The notes under the pieces were generated by a model. The model did no database searches, was not told the DNA's origin, and saw only the letters and a list, made by a program, of their open reading frames with translations. A stretch of 7,795 nucleotides of DNA, from positions 1 through 7,795 of the forward strand of contig JAKOQD010000203.1 in the NCBI GenBank assembly GCA_029778515.1. Direction: 5' to 3'. How positions within the stretch are numbered: the stretch's first letter is position 1; every line of letters begins with the position of its first letter. Source of the DNA: Actinomycetes bacterium (GTDB lineage Bacteria; Actinomycetota; Actinomycetes; Propionibacteriales; Propionibacteriaceae). The position numbers and the translations under genes were made by a program. Below, in pieces: positions 1 to 6,034 of this stretch.

Positions 1-1793
1 AGCGCGTTGGCCAGGTTGAACCAGCCGGTCATCGGCCGGCACTTCTCCTGGCCGACGTAGTGCGCCCAGCCGCCGCCGTTGCGTCCGATGCAGCCAGTGA
101 GCATCAGCAGCGCCATGATCGCCCGATAGGTGACGTCGGCGTGGAACCAGTGGCAGATGCCGGCGCCGATGATGATCATCGTGCGGCCCTTGGAGTCCTC
201 GGAGTTCTTTGCGAACTCGCGGGCGATCCGCAGGCACACGTCCGCCGGCACCGACGTGATCTCGGCCTGCCAGGCCGGGGTGTAGGGCGAGTTGACGTCG
301 TCGTAGCCGGTTGCCCAGGTGCCCGGCAGCCCGTCGCGGCCGACGCCGTACTGGGCCAGCATCAGGTCGAGGACCGTGGTGACCAGGTGCCCGCCCACGC
401 GGACGGCCGGGACGCCGCGGCGGATGATCGTGCCTTCTCCGCGCGGGTCCTCGAAGCAGGGCAGCGCGATCTCGACCTTTTCGGCACCGGCGACGTCGAG
501 CAGGCTGAGCGCAGGCTTCAGGTCACCCAGGTCGAGGTTCCACTTGCCCTGGCCGTCCTCGTTGTAGCGGTTGCCCATGGTGCCGTTCGGGACGGCCGGC
601 GCGTCGGTGACGCTGTCCCACAGCACGGTCTTGAAGGCAGCGTCGGTCTGGCCGGTGTGCCGCGGCAGGTCTTCGGCGGTCAGGAACTTGGCCGCGGTCA
701 GGCCGTGTCCGTCCGGGTGCTCGACGAGGGTGACCAGCATCGGCAGGTCGGTGTACTGCTTCACGTAGTCGGCGAAGAACGGCACCTGGCGCTCGACGAA
801 GTTCTCCTTCAGGATCACATGGCCCATCGCCATGGCCAAGGCGGCGTCCGTGCCGGCCTGGGCGGGCAGCCATTCGTCCGCGAACTTCACGTTGTCGGCG
901 TAGTCGGGGCTGACCGTGATCACCTTGGTGCCGCGGTAGCGCACTTCGGCCATCCAGTGCGCGTCCGGGGTGCGGGTCAACGGGACGTTCGAGCCCCACA
1001 TCATCAGGTAGGTCGAATCCCACCAGTCGCCGGACTCAGGGACGTCGGTCTGGTCGCCGAACACCTGCGGGGAAGCGACCGGCAGGTCGGCGTACCAGTC
1101 GTAGAAGGACGTCATCGCGCCACCGATGAGGTGGTTGAAGCGGGTGCCGACGGCGTGGGACACCATCGACATCGCGGGGATCGGCGAGAACGAGACGCAG
1201 CGGTCGGGGCCGTAGGTCTTGATCGTGTGCACGTACGACGCGGCGGCGATCTCCAGCGCCTCGTTCCACGAGATGCGCACCAGGCCACCCTTGCCGCGGG
1301 CGCTCTGGTAGCGCTTGCGGGTCTCGGGGTTGGTCGAGATCTCAGCGAAGGCCTTGACCGGGTCACCGCCGTTGCGGGCCTTGGCCTCGCGATAGGCCTC
1401 GATCAGCACTCCGCGTCCGTAGGGATAGCGGACGCGGGTGGGGGAGTAGGTGTACCAGGAGAAGGCGGCACCGCGGGGACAACCTCGGGGCTCGTATTCG
1501 GGCCGGTCGGGGCCGGTGGTCGGATAGTCGGTCTGCTGGGACTCCCAGGTGATGATGCCGTCCTTGACGTACACCTTCCACGAGCACGAGCCGGTGCAGT
1601 TCACCCCGTGGGTGGAGCGAACCACTTTGTCATGGCTCCAACGGTCGCGATAGAACACGTCACCGGCGCGGCCACCCTCACGGAAGACCGCACGCGAGTC
1701 GTCGGTCTCGTCCCACTTGGTGAAGTACTTGCCGAGCTTGAGTAGGGCCTCGGCTGCAGGACCATCAAGCTGCGGGCGCGACGTTGTGCTCAT
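1..1793 (-). CDS. narG: Respiratory nitrate reductase alpha subunit, N-terminal half (partial)
   Basis: NarG is the bis-MGD-containing catalytic subunit of the membrane-anchored NarGHI complex; it reduces nitrate to nitrite with electrons from quinol. I translated the minus strand from the ATG at 1793: 597 complete codons stay open to the window edge, about half of the usual ~1,230 residues. The FS0 [4Fe-4S] ligands are present with the spacing of E. coli NarG (His62-x3-Cys66-x3-Cys70-x34-Cys105), as is the FYDWYADLP segment whose Asp (about residue 232) matches the molybdenum ligand Asp222 of E. coli. Other family signatures are TRTPDAHWMAEVRYRGTK, QAGTDAALAMAMGHV and GGGWAHYVGQEK. The C-terminal half and narHJI should lie to the left of the window. 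There is no Shine-Dalgarno sequence upstream of the ATG; a TAGCAT hexamer 5 nt upstream suggests a leaderless mRNA. Another ATG at 1800 is out of frame. Confusion with the periplasmic NapA is unlikely because the N-terminal motif is of the NarG type. Confidence 0.97.
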   Translation of the reverse strand, partial: MSTTSRPQLDGPAAEALLKLGKYFTKWDETDDSRAVFREGGRAGDVFYRDRWSHDKVVRSTHGVNCTGSCSWKVYVKDGIITWESQQTDYPTTGPDRPEYEPRGCPRGAAFSWYTYSPTRVRYPYGRGVLIEAYREAKARNGGDPVKAFAEISTNPETRKRYQSARGKGGLVRISWNEALEIAAASYVHTIKTYGPDRCVSFSPIPAMSMVSHAVGTRFNHLIGGAMTSFYDWYADLPVASPQVFGDQTDVPESGDWWDSTYLMMWGSNVPLTRTPDAHWMAEVRYRGTKVITVSPDYADNVKFADEWLPAQAGTDAALAMAMGHVILKENFVERQVPFFADYVKQYTDLPMLVTLVEHPDGHGLTAAKFLTAEDLPRHTGQTDAAFKTVLWDSVTDAPAVPNGTMGNRYNEDGQGKWNLDLGDLKPALSLLDVAGAEKVEIALPCFEDPRGEGTIIRRGVPAVRVGGHLVTTVLDLMLAQYGVGRDGLPGTWATGYDDVNSPYTPAWQAEITSVPADVCLRIAREFAKNSEDSKGRTMIIIGAGICHWFHADVTYRAIMALLMLTGCIGRNGGGWAHYVGQEKCRPMTGWFNLANA

Positions 1794-1798
1794 GGCTC

Positions 1799-1844
1799 AT
1801 GCTAACCACGAACGCCGGGATAAAACGAAGTTTTCGGGAAAACT
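1799..1844 (-). promoter_or_regulatory. Candidate narG promoter with upstream near-palindromic operator
   Basis: Read on the minus strand, a TAGCAT hexamer (1799-1804) ends 5 nt before the narG ATG. This fits an actinobacterial -10 box (TANNNT) giving a leaderless transcript, in line with the missing Shine-Dalgarno sequence. Upstream, at 1829-1844, lies AGTTTTCGGGAAAACT on the plus strand: two perfect 7-bp arms around a 2-nt centre. Its centre is about 43 bp from the predicted start of transcription, a position where class II activators often bind. The site does not match the FNR/CRP consensus. The -35 region is not recognisable. The palindrome is seen directly; its function is inferred. Confidence 0.4.
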
Positions 1845-1927
1845 GCACGGGTGTGGTTTGCTACTCGGTCAGCCGCCGGCACTTGGCCGCACTGCCGCCC
1901 CTTCGCGCTTTCCCCAGCCCGCACGAC

Positions 1928-1993
1928 ATCCGCCGCCAAAAAGCGCATTCGCCGCCGATGTATCGACGGCAAATGCCGCTTTCGGCGGCGGAT
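1928..1993 (-). terminator. Large imperfect hairpin, probable terminator of moaA-moaD
   Basis: Positions 1928-1993 form an imperfect palindrome centred on 1960.5. The outer 10 bp of each arm (starting ATCCGCCGCC at 1928) match perfectly, and the inner part (GCATTCGCCG opposed to CGGCAAATGC) pairs with one mismatch, closed by CGAT-GT-ATCG. On the minus strand the inner hairpin is followed directly by GCTTTTT, the arrangement of a Rho-independent terminator. It lies about 70 nt beyond the moaD stop and before narG, so it would separate the moaA-moaD transcript from narG. A regulatory site or a dispersed palindromic element are alternatives. Confidence 0.55.
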
Positions 1994-2002
1994 CCGCGAT
2001 TC

Positions 2003-2044
2003 CGGGCTGGCCGGACGGGGGCTGGCGGACGGGGCTGGCCGGAT
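2003..2044. repeat. Three imperfect tandem copies of a GGGCTGGCCGGA unit
   Basis: Three near-copies of a 13-15 nt G-rich unit (core GGGCTGGC followed by GGAC or CGGAC/T) start at 2004, 2019 and 2032, immediately beyond the moaD stop. No function is apparent. They may be simple replication slippage in GC-rich spacer DNA. Confidence 0.5.
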
Positions 2045-2062
2045 GTGCTGGCCAGGGGAAGG

Positions 2063-2302
2063 TCAGCCGCCGGCGAACGGGGGCAGCACGTCCACCCGGG
2101 CCAGTGCTGGGATGCGCTCTTCGGCATCGCGGACGGGGTGGCCGTCGACCAGAACCGAGCAGCAGGCCAGGACGCCGGCCAGTTTGTCGTCGCCCGCGCT
2201 CAGCTTGGCGAGCAGTTCGGCTGCGGTCAGGTCGCCCGCGTCGAGCTGGGCGGACGTGGTGCCGGCCGCGTCCGCTGCCCCGGCGTAGTACGTGATCTGC
2301 AT
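2063..2302 (-). CDS. moaD: Molybdopterin synthase small (sulfur-carrier) subunit MoaD
   Basis: MoaD is a ubiquitin-fold sulfur carrier of 79 residues. Its C-terminal glycine is adenylated by MoeB and then converted to a thiocarboxylate, which donates sulfur to the pterin inside MPT synthase (MoaD2-MoaE2). The C-terminus VLPPFAGG carries the essential Gly-Gly, and the length is typical. Visible conserved positions include the N-terminal ITYYAGAADAAG strand and the LVDGHPV segment before the tail. A strong Shine-Dalgarno GGAGG (2310-2314, minus strand) sits 7 nt before the ATG, inside the last codons of moaA. The gene follows the moaA stop by only 3 nt, so the two are almost certainly co-transcribed and perhaps translationally coupled. 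ThiS is the main alternative, but the MoaA linkage argues for MoaD. Confidence 0.93.
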   Translation of the reverse strand: MQITYYAGAADAAGTTSAQLDAGDLTAAELLAKLSAGDDKLAGVLACCSVLVDGHPVRDAEERIPALARVDVLPPFAGG

Positions 2303-2305
2303 ATC

Positions 2306-3340
2306 TCAGCCTCCGATCGAACTCATGTTTCGGGCCGGCTGCTGGAAGCCGGCCATGCCGATGCCGTGTCCGGCGCTCTTCTCCCGGTGCGCGCCGAGCC
2401 ACAACCCGGCCAGGTCCTCGTCGCTGGCGCCCGCGCGCAACGCCGTCCGCAGGTCGGTCTCGGTGTGGCTGAACAGGCAGGTGCGCAGCTGCCCGTCCGC
2501 GGTCAGCCGGGTGCGGTCGCAGGCGCCGCAGAACGGGGCGGTGACGGACGCGATCACGCCCACCCGTCCGGCGGGATGGCAATCGGACGCGGTTACCAGC
2601 CATTCCTCGGCCGGCGCGGAGCCCCTGGCCGGGGCGGGGCTGAGCTCGAAGTGGCTGCGCAGGTTGGCCAGGATCTCGCTGGCCGGGACCATCTGGCGCC
2701 GATCCCAGCCGTGCTTGGGGCCGAGCGGCATCTGCTCGATGAAGCGCAGCTGGTAGCCGTGCTGCAGGCAGAACTCCAGGAGCGGCCGAACGTCATCCTC
2801 ATTCACCCCGCGCATCACCACGGTGTTCACCTTGATCGGACTCAGCCCGGCTCTCGCCACCGCCGAAAGACCGCGGAGTACGTCGTCCAGCCGATCCCGA
2901 CGTGCCAGCGCGGCATACCGCTTGCGGTCGAGCGAGTCCAGCGAGATGTTCACCCGCTGCAGCCCGGCCGCGGCCAGGTGGTCGATCTTCTTGTCCAGGC
3001 CAAGACCGTTGGTCGTGAGCGAGAGCTCCGGAGCCAGACCCTCGTCGGTGCGCAGGGCGGACGCCCCGGCGATGATGTCGGCCAGCCCGTGGCGCAGCAG
3101 CGGTTCGCCGCCGGTGAATCTGAGCTTGCGGACGCCGAGCCGCTGCACTGCCACGCCGATCAGGCGGATCACCTCGGCATCGGTGAGCACGTCGTCACCG
3201 GGCAGCCAGTCCAGCCCCTCCGCCGGCATGCAGTAGCTGCAGCGCAGGTTGCAGCGGTCGGTGAGCGAGACGCGCAGGTCGCGCGCGACGCGTCCGAAAG
3301 CGTCGGCGAGGGTGCCCAATGGCAGGACTGCGGTCGGCAC
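2306..3340 (-). CDS. moaA: GTP 3',8-cyclase MoaA (radical SAM)
   Basis: MoaA is the radical-SAM enzyme that rearranges GTP to 3',8-cyclo-7,8-dihydro-GTP, the first committed step of Moco synthesis, together with MoaC. Counting from an in-frame TTG at 3352 (348 aa), the radical-SAM cluster is Cys34-x3-Cys38-x2-Cys41, the GGEP motif is at 81-84, and the second [4Fe-4S] cluster that holds GTP is Cys275-x2-Cys278-x13-Cys292. The protein ends in SSIGG, the conserved C-terminal Gly-Gly tail of MoaA. I prefer the GTG start at 3340 (344 aa) because a GGGAG Shine-Dalgarno (3346-3350) lies 5 nt upstream of it. The TTG has no good ribosome binding site, but it cannot be excluded. The gene is transcribed divergently from the regulator at 3461 and leads directly into moaD. 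All catalytic cysteines are present, so it should be active. Confidence 0.96.
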   Translation of the reverse strand: MPTAVLPLGTLADAFGRVARDLRVSLTDRCNLRCSYCMPAEGLDWLPGDDVLTDAEVIRLIGVAVQRLGVRKLRFTGGEPLLRHGLADIIAGASALRTDEGLAPELSLTTNGLGLDKKIDHLAAAGLQRVNISLDSLDRKRYAALARRDRLDDVLRGLSAVARAGLSPIKVNTVVMRGVNEDDVRPLLEFCLQHGYQLRFIEQMPLGPKHGWDRRQMVPASEILANLRSHFELSPAPARGSAPAEEWLVTASDCHPAGRVGVIASVTAPFCGACDRTRLTADGQLRTCLFSHTETDLRTALRAGASDEDLAGLWLGAHREKSAGHGIGMAGFQQPARNMSSIGG

Positions 3341-3373
3341 CTCTGCTCCCAACTTCAGGGGTCTGGACCAACA

Positions 3374-3410
3374 CCGTAACCCGAGTAGTTACGAGTTTCT
3401 AGTGGAAACC
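3374..3410. promoter_or_regulatory. Divergent moaA/regulator promoter region with two inverted repeats
   Basis: The ~120 bp between the moaA GTG and the regulator ATG must hold both divergent promoters. Two inverted repeats lie side by side: CGTAAC-N7-GTTACG (3375-3393) and GTTTC-N5-GAAAC (3395-3409). Their position and the neighbouring winged-helix gene suggest operators for autoregulation and for control of moaA. TAGTTA (3386-3391), within the first repeat, resembles a -10 box on either strand, but no convincing -35 box goes with it. The repeats are seen directly; their role as operators is inferred. Confidence 0.45.
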
Positions 3411-3460
3411 ACCGGGCGCATGAGGGATCATTGGGTGGCTGGTATTGAACCGGAGGATTA

Positions 3461-4252
3461 ATGAGCGGCAGTCGGGCGGCACGGCTCGGGCCGACTCGCG
3501 CTGAAGTGCTGCATTACCTGCGCACGGTCGGCGAGCCGGTCGCGGTGGCTGAGGTTGCTGCTGCCGTCGGGTTGCATCCGAACACCACCCGCTTCCATCT
3601 GGACGCGCTGACGGACTCCGGCCTGGTCACTCGCGAGGTCGAGCAACGCAACCAGCCGGGCCGCCCCAAGTTGCTCTACCGGGCCGTCGAGGGCCACCGC
3701 AGCAATCGCTATCAGGAGCTCGCCGGTGCCATGGTGTTGCATTTCGCCGGCATGCTCGAGGACCGCTCCGAGCTCGCGGAAGCCGCTGGCGAGGCCTGGG
3801 GAAACGAGTTGCGCACCGAAGCGCAGCGGACGGGTCCGGCCGAGGCGCCACTCGACCGGTTGGTGGGTTGCATGGCCGGACTGGGCTACGACCCCACGCT
3901 GGTCGCCGACTCCGACACGGTCGTGGAGTTGCGGCCGTGTCCGTACCTTGAGCTCGCCGACAAAGACCCGCAGGTGATCTGCCAGCTGCACCTCGGCCTG
4001 GTGCGTGGACTGCTCGGGCCCGACCAGCCCTGGCAGGTGACCGCCATCGAGCCCTGGGTGACCCCGACGAAGTGCCTGCTGCGCCTGGCTCAAACGGTCC
4101 CGGAGGAGCGAGGCCCAATCGCCCGCCGAACGGTGCCTGAGGAGCGAGGCCCAGCGAGTGTCACGAAGGGCCGCCGACCGCAGCAGGTCGACCCTGCAGG
4201 CTCTCGGCTGGTCGAGCTTGTCGAGACCGACGGAGCTGCCCCCAATGCGTGA
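3461..4252 (+). CDS. Winged-helix transcriptional regulator with SufR-like cysteine triad and repeat-derived tail
   Basis: This is a predicted 263-residue DNA-binding regulator. Residues ~12-75 form an ArsR/DeoR-like winged helix, with the recognition-helix segment LHPNTTRFHLDALTDSGLV (38-56) and a basic wing around NQPGRPKLLYR. The C-terminal region has Cys160-Pro, Cys174 and Cys205 (C-x13-C-x30-C). This resembles the cysteine pattern of SufR-type regulators, which bind an iron-sulfur cluster, so an Fe-S or redox-sensing role is plausible. The first gene of the moeA-mobA-moeB-moaC run, it has an excellent GGAGG (3452-3456) 4 nt before the ATG. From about residue 212 onward the sequence is unusual: TVPEERGP occurs twice, 12 residues apart, and the DNA consists of dispersed palindromic repeats. 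The conserved protein therefore probably ends near residue 210, and the last ~52 residues come from repeat DNA. The stop overlaps the moeA start by 8 bp. The exact regulon is unknown. Confidence 0.8.
   Translation: MSGSRAARLGPTRAEVLHYLRTVGEPVAVAEVAAAVGLHPNTTRFHLDALTDSGLVTREVEQRNQPGRPKLLYRAVEGHRSNRYQELAGAMVLHFAGMLEDRSELAEAAGEAWGNELRTEAQRTGPAEAPLDRLVGCMAGLGYDPTLVADSDTVVELRPCPYLELADKDPQVICQLHLGLVRGLLGPDQPWQVTAIEPWVTPTKCLLRLAQTVPEERGPIARRTVPEERGPASVTKGRRPQQVDPAGSRLVELVETDGAAPNA
4096..4172 (+). repeat. Partial and degenerate copies of the GGTCCCTGAGGA stem-loop repeat
   Basis: A 5' half copy begins at 4096 (GGTCCCGGAGGA), and a fuller copy spans 4132-4172, starting GGTGCCTGAGGA and ending GTCACGAAGGGCC. 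The two starts are exactly 36 bp apart, so the repeat is read in frame by the regulator gene as 12-residue units. The ends match the copies at 7406-7454 and 7516-7563. The inner part of the 4132 copy no longer pairs well, so it looks decayed or adapted to coding. Confidence 0.75.
4210..4228. repeat. Small palindromic element GGTCGAGCTTGTCGAGACC
   Basis: This 19-nt imperfect palindrome (GGTCGA / TCGAGACC around a GCTTG centre) resembles the short GGTTTCGACAAGCTC-type intergenic repeats I associate with many actinobacterial genomes. It lies inside the regulator's C-terminal tail, just before the moeA ribosome binding site. Only one copy is in the window, so membership of a repeat family is an inference. 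Confidence 0.4.
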
Positions 4253-5453
4253 GCTGCTGACCATCGAGGAATACCTCGAGGAACTCCTGCGCCTGGTCCA
4301 GCCCGACTCCCGGGTTGAGCGCATCGGCTTGGCGGACGCGGCTAGCCGCGTCCTCGCTGAGCCGGTAACCGCGGCGACGAGCGTCCCTGCCTTCGACAAC
4401 TCGGCCATGGACGGCTACGCGGTCCGCTTCGCCGAGGTCGCCACCGCACCGACCCGTTTGCGGGTGATCGCGGACGTTCCGGCCGGCAGCCCCGACGATC
4501 CGGACGCAGGCCCGGGCGAGTGCGTCCGGATCATGACCGGCGCGCCGCTGCCGAGTTTCGCCGACACGGTGGTGCCGGTCGAGGACACCGACGGCGGATT
4601 GACCGAGGTGGTCATCGAGCGGGCACCCGCTCGTCCGGCCATGCATGTGCGTCGTGCGGGCGAGGATTTCGCTGATGGGGTGCAGGTCGCCGCACCGGGA
4701 GCCGTGCTCAGCCCGGGACTGGTGGGCGCCCTGGCCGCCGCCGGTGCGGTCGAGGTGGCCGTGCGCCCGCGTCCGATCGTGGCGGTGTGCGCGACCGGCG
4801 ATGAACTCGTGAGCGATGGTGCGCCGCTGGCCCGGGGTCAGATCTACGAGTCCAACTCGCTGGCTCTGGCTGCCGCGTTGCGCCGTGACGGCGCGGCTGT
4901 GGTTCGAGCGCAGCCGGTTGGCGACCGTCCCGAGGTGCTGCAGGCGTGGCTCGACGCGACCACTTCGACCTGCGATCTGGTGGTTCTCACCGGTGGCGCG
5001 AGTGTCGGGGCCTTCGACGTGGTCCGCGATGTGCTGGCCGCCGCCGGTGGCGTCTTCCGCCACGTTAGGGTGCAGCCGGGCAAGCCGCAGGGGTGGGCGG
5101 TCTGGTCCGACGGCACACCGGTGGTGGCGCTGCCCGGCAACCCGCTCTCGGCGTCGCTGAGCTATGCCTTGCTGGTCCGCCCGATGCTCGACCGGCTCCT
5201 TGGGACGCGTCCGCCTGCTGAATTCACAGCGGTCGCCGAAGCCGGCTGGACCTCACCCAGCGGACGGCGGCAACTGGTGCCGGTGCGACTAAGTAGCGCC
5301 CCCGACGGATGCCTGCTGGCTCACCCGTCGCACCTTCGCGGGTCGGCGTCGCACGTGGTCACCTCCCTGGCAGAGGCGGACGCGATCGCGGTGGTGGCCG
5401 AGGATGTGACCGAGGTGGCGGCGGGCGATCTCGTACGGGTGCGGTGGCTGTGA
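4245..5453 (+). CDS. moeA: Molybdopterin molybdenumtransferase MoeA
   Basis: MoeA inserts molybdate into adenylylated molybdopterin, releasing AMP. The 402-residue product has the normal family length. Visible signatures are DNSAMDGYA (51-59), MTGAPLP (97-103), ATGDELV (183-189), TGGASVG with the following Asp258, PGKPQG (278-283) and LPGNPLS (296-302), then the domain IV segment ending LAEADAIAVV. The Lys found before PGKP in E. coli MoeA is Gln277 here. I chose the ATG at 4245: GGAG (4232-4235) lies 9 nt upstream and MRELLTIEEYLEELL is the usual MoeA N-terminus. An in-frame extension to 4158 would add 29 residues read from repeat DNA and is not credible. It overlaps the regulator's stop by 8 bp and shares GTGA with mobA, which points to an operon with coupled translation. 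MogA/MoaB, its usual partner, is not in the window. Confidence 0.95.
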   Translation: MRELLTIEEYLEELLRLVQPDSRVERIGLADAASRVLAEPVTAATSVPAFDNSAMDGYAVRFAEVATAPTRLRVIADVPAGSPDDPDAGPGECVRIMTGAPLPSFADTVVPVEDTDGGLTEVVIERAPARPAMHVRRAGEDFADGVQVAAPGAVLSPGLVGALAAAGAVEVAVRPRPIVAVCATGDELVSDGAPLARGQIYESNSLALAAALRRDGAAVVRAQPVGDRPEVLQAWLDATTSTCDLVVLTGGASVGAFDVVRDVLAAAGGVFRHVRVQPGKPQGWAVWSDGTPVVALPGNPLSASLSYALLVRPMLDRLLGTRPPAEFTAVAEAGWTSPSGRRQLVPVRLSSAPDGCLLAHPSHLRGSASHVVTSLAEADAIAVVAEDVTEVAAGDLVRVRWL

Positions 5454-6034
5454 TCGCCGAATTCGACGCGATCGTGTTGGCTGGCGGACGTGGGTCGCGC
5501 CTGGGCGGGGTGAGTAAACCGGGGGTGACCGTAGGTGGTCGGCGCCTTCTCGACATTGCGCTGGCCGCGGTCGCGAGTGCCCGACAGGTGGTGGTCGTGG
5601 GCGACCTACCGGTGCCGGACGGGGTCCGGCTGACCCGGGAGGACCCGCCCTTCGGTGGTCCGGTGGCCGGTGTTGCGGCCGGGTTCGAGTTCCTCCCCGA
5701 ACACGCGCCCTGGACGTTGTTGCTGGCCAGCGACCTGCCCGACGCCGAGGCGGCCGTGGCCGGCCTGTTGCGAGCCGAGCCCGCGTCCGAGCATGACGGG
5801 GTCTGTCTTCTCGACGCCGACGACCGGCTGCAATGGCTACTTGGCTGCTACCGCACCGACGCCTTGGCCCGACGGCTGGGCGAGCGCGGCGACCCGCCGC
5901 TGACCGCCATGTACCGGCTGCTCGAACCACTGCGTCTGCTCGGTGTCCAGCCCGGAGGCGCTAGCGTGGCCGACCTGGACACCCCGGAGGACGCGGCGCG
6001 CTGGGCCGCGGAGAGAGGTGAAGTGCGATGGTGA
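5450..6034 (+). CDS. mobA: Molybdenum cofactor guanylyltransferase MobA
   Basis: MobA transfers GMP from GTP to Mo-molybdopterin, building the bis-MGD cofactor used by NarG. The 194-residue protein has the nucleotidyltransferase signature LAGGRGSRLGG (10-20) followed by SKP with Lys23, where E. coli MobA has a DK pair. EDPPFGGPVAGVAAG follows at 64-78, then SDLPDAE (94-100) with the metal-binding Asp95, GCYR (132-135), and the closing DLDTPEDAARW (175-185). The start is taken as the GTG at 5450, which overlaps the moeA stop in a GTGA; a GTG two codons earlier (5444) is also possible. There is no clear Shine-Dalgarno, so expression probably depends on coupling to moeA. The 3' end overlaps moeB by 7 bp. 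A MocA-type cytidylyltransferase is an alternative, but the link to narG favours GTP use. Confidence 0.88.
   Translation: MIAEFDAIVLAGGRGSRLGGVSKPGVTVGGRRLLDIALAAVASARQVVVVGDLPVPDGVRLTREDPPFGGPVAGVAAGFEFLPEHAPWTLLLASDLPDAEAAVAGLLRAEPASEHDGVCLLDADDRLQWLLGCYRTDALARRLGERGDPPLTAMYRLLEPLRLLGVQPGGASVADLDTPEDAARWAAERGEVRW

Noticed and set aside
60..1745. 561-codon open frame on the plus strand opposite narG
   Set aside because: It is antisense to narG, which has clear catalytic motifs. Its product is low-complexity (Val, Gly, Arg, Asp rich) without a recognisable domain, as expected for a shadow frame in GC-rich DNA.
3341..3352. TTG start at 3352 for moaA
   Set aside because: The GTG at 3340 has a GGGAG 5 nt upstream, while the TTG has none. 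The difference is four residues and cannot be settled from sequence alone.
1784..3379. 531-codon open frame on the plus strand opposite moaD and moaA
   Set aside because: Its length comes from the GC bias of the opposite-strand genes; no domain is recognisable, and moaA and moaD explain the region.
3341..3460. Moco riboswitch upstream of moaA
   Set aside because: The gap is ~120 bp and shared by two divergent promoters; I see no multi-stem aptamer-like arrangement, only short dyads more like protein operators.
4158..4244. N-terminal extension of moeA by 29 residues
   Set aside because: The stretch is repeat DNA; the ATG at 4245 has a suitable GGAG and gives the normal MoeA N-terminus and length.
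4161..5063. 300-codon open frame on the minus strand opposite moeA
   Set aside because: It is a shadow of moeA with no recognisable motif and no ribosome binding site that would support it.
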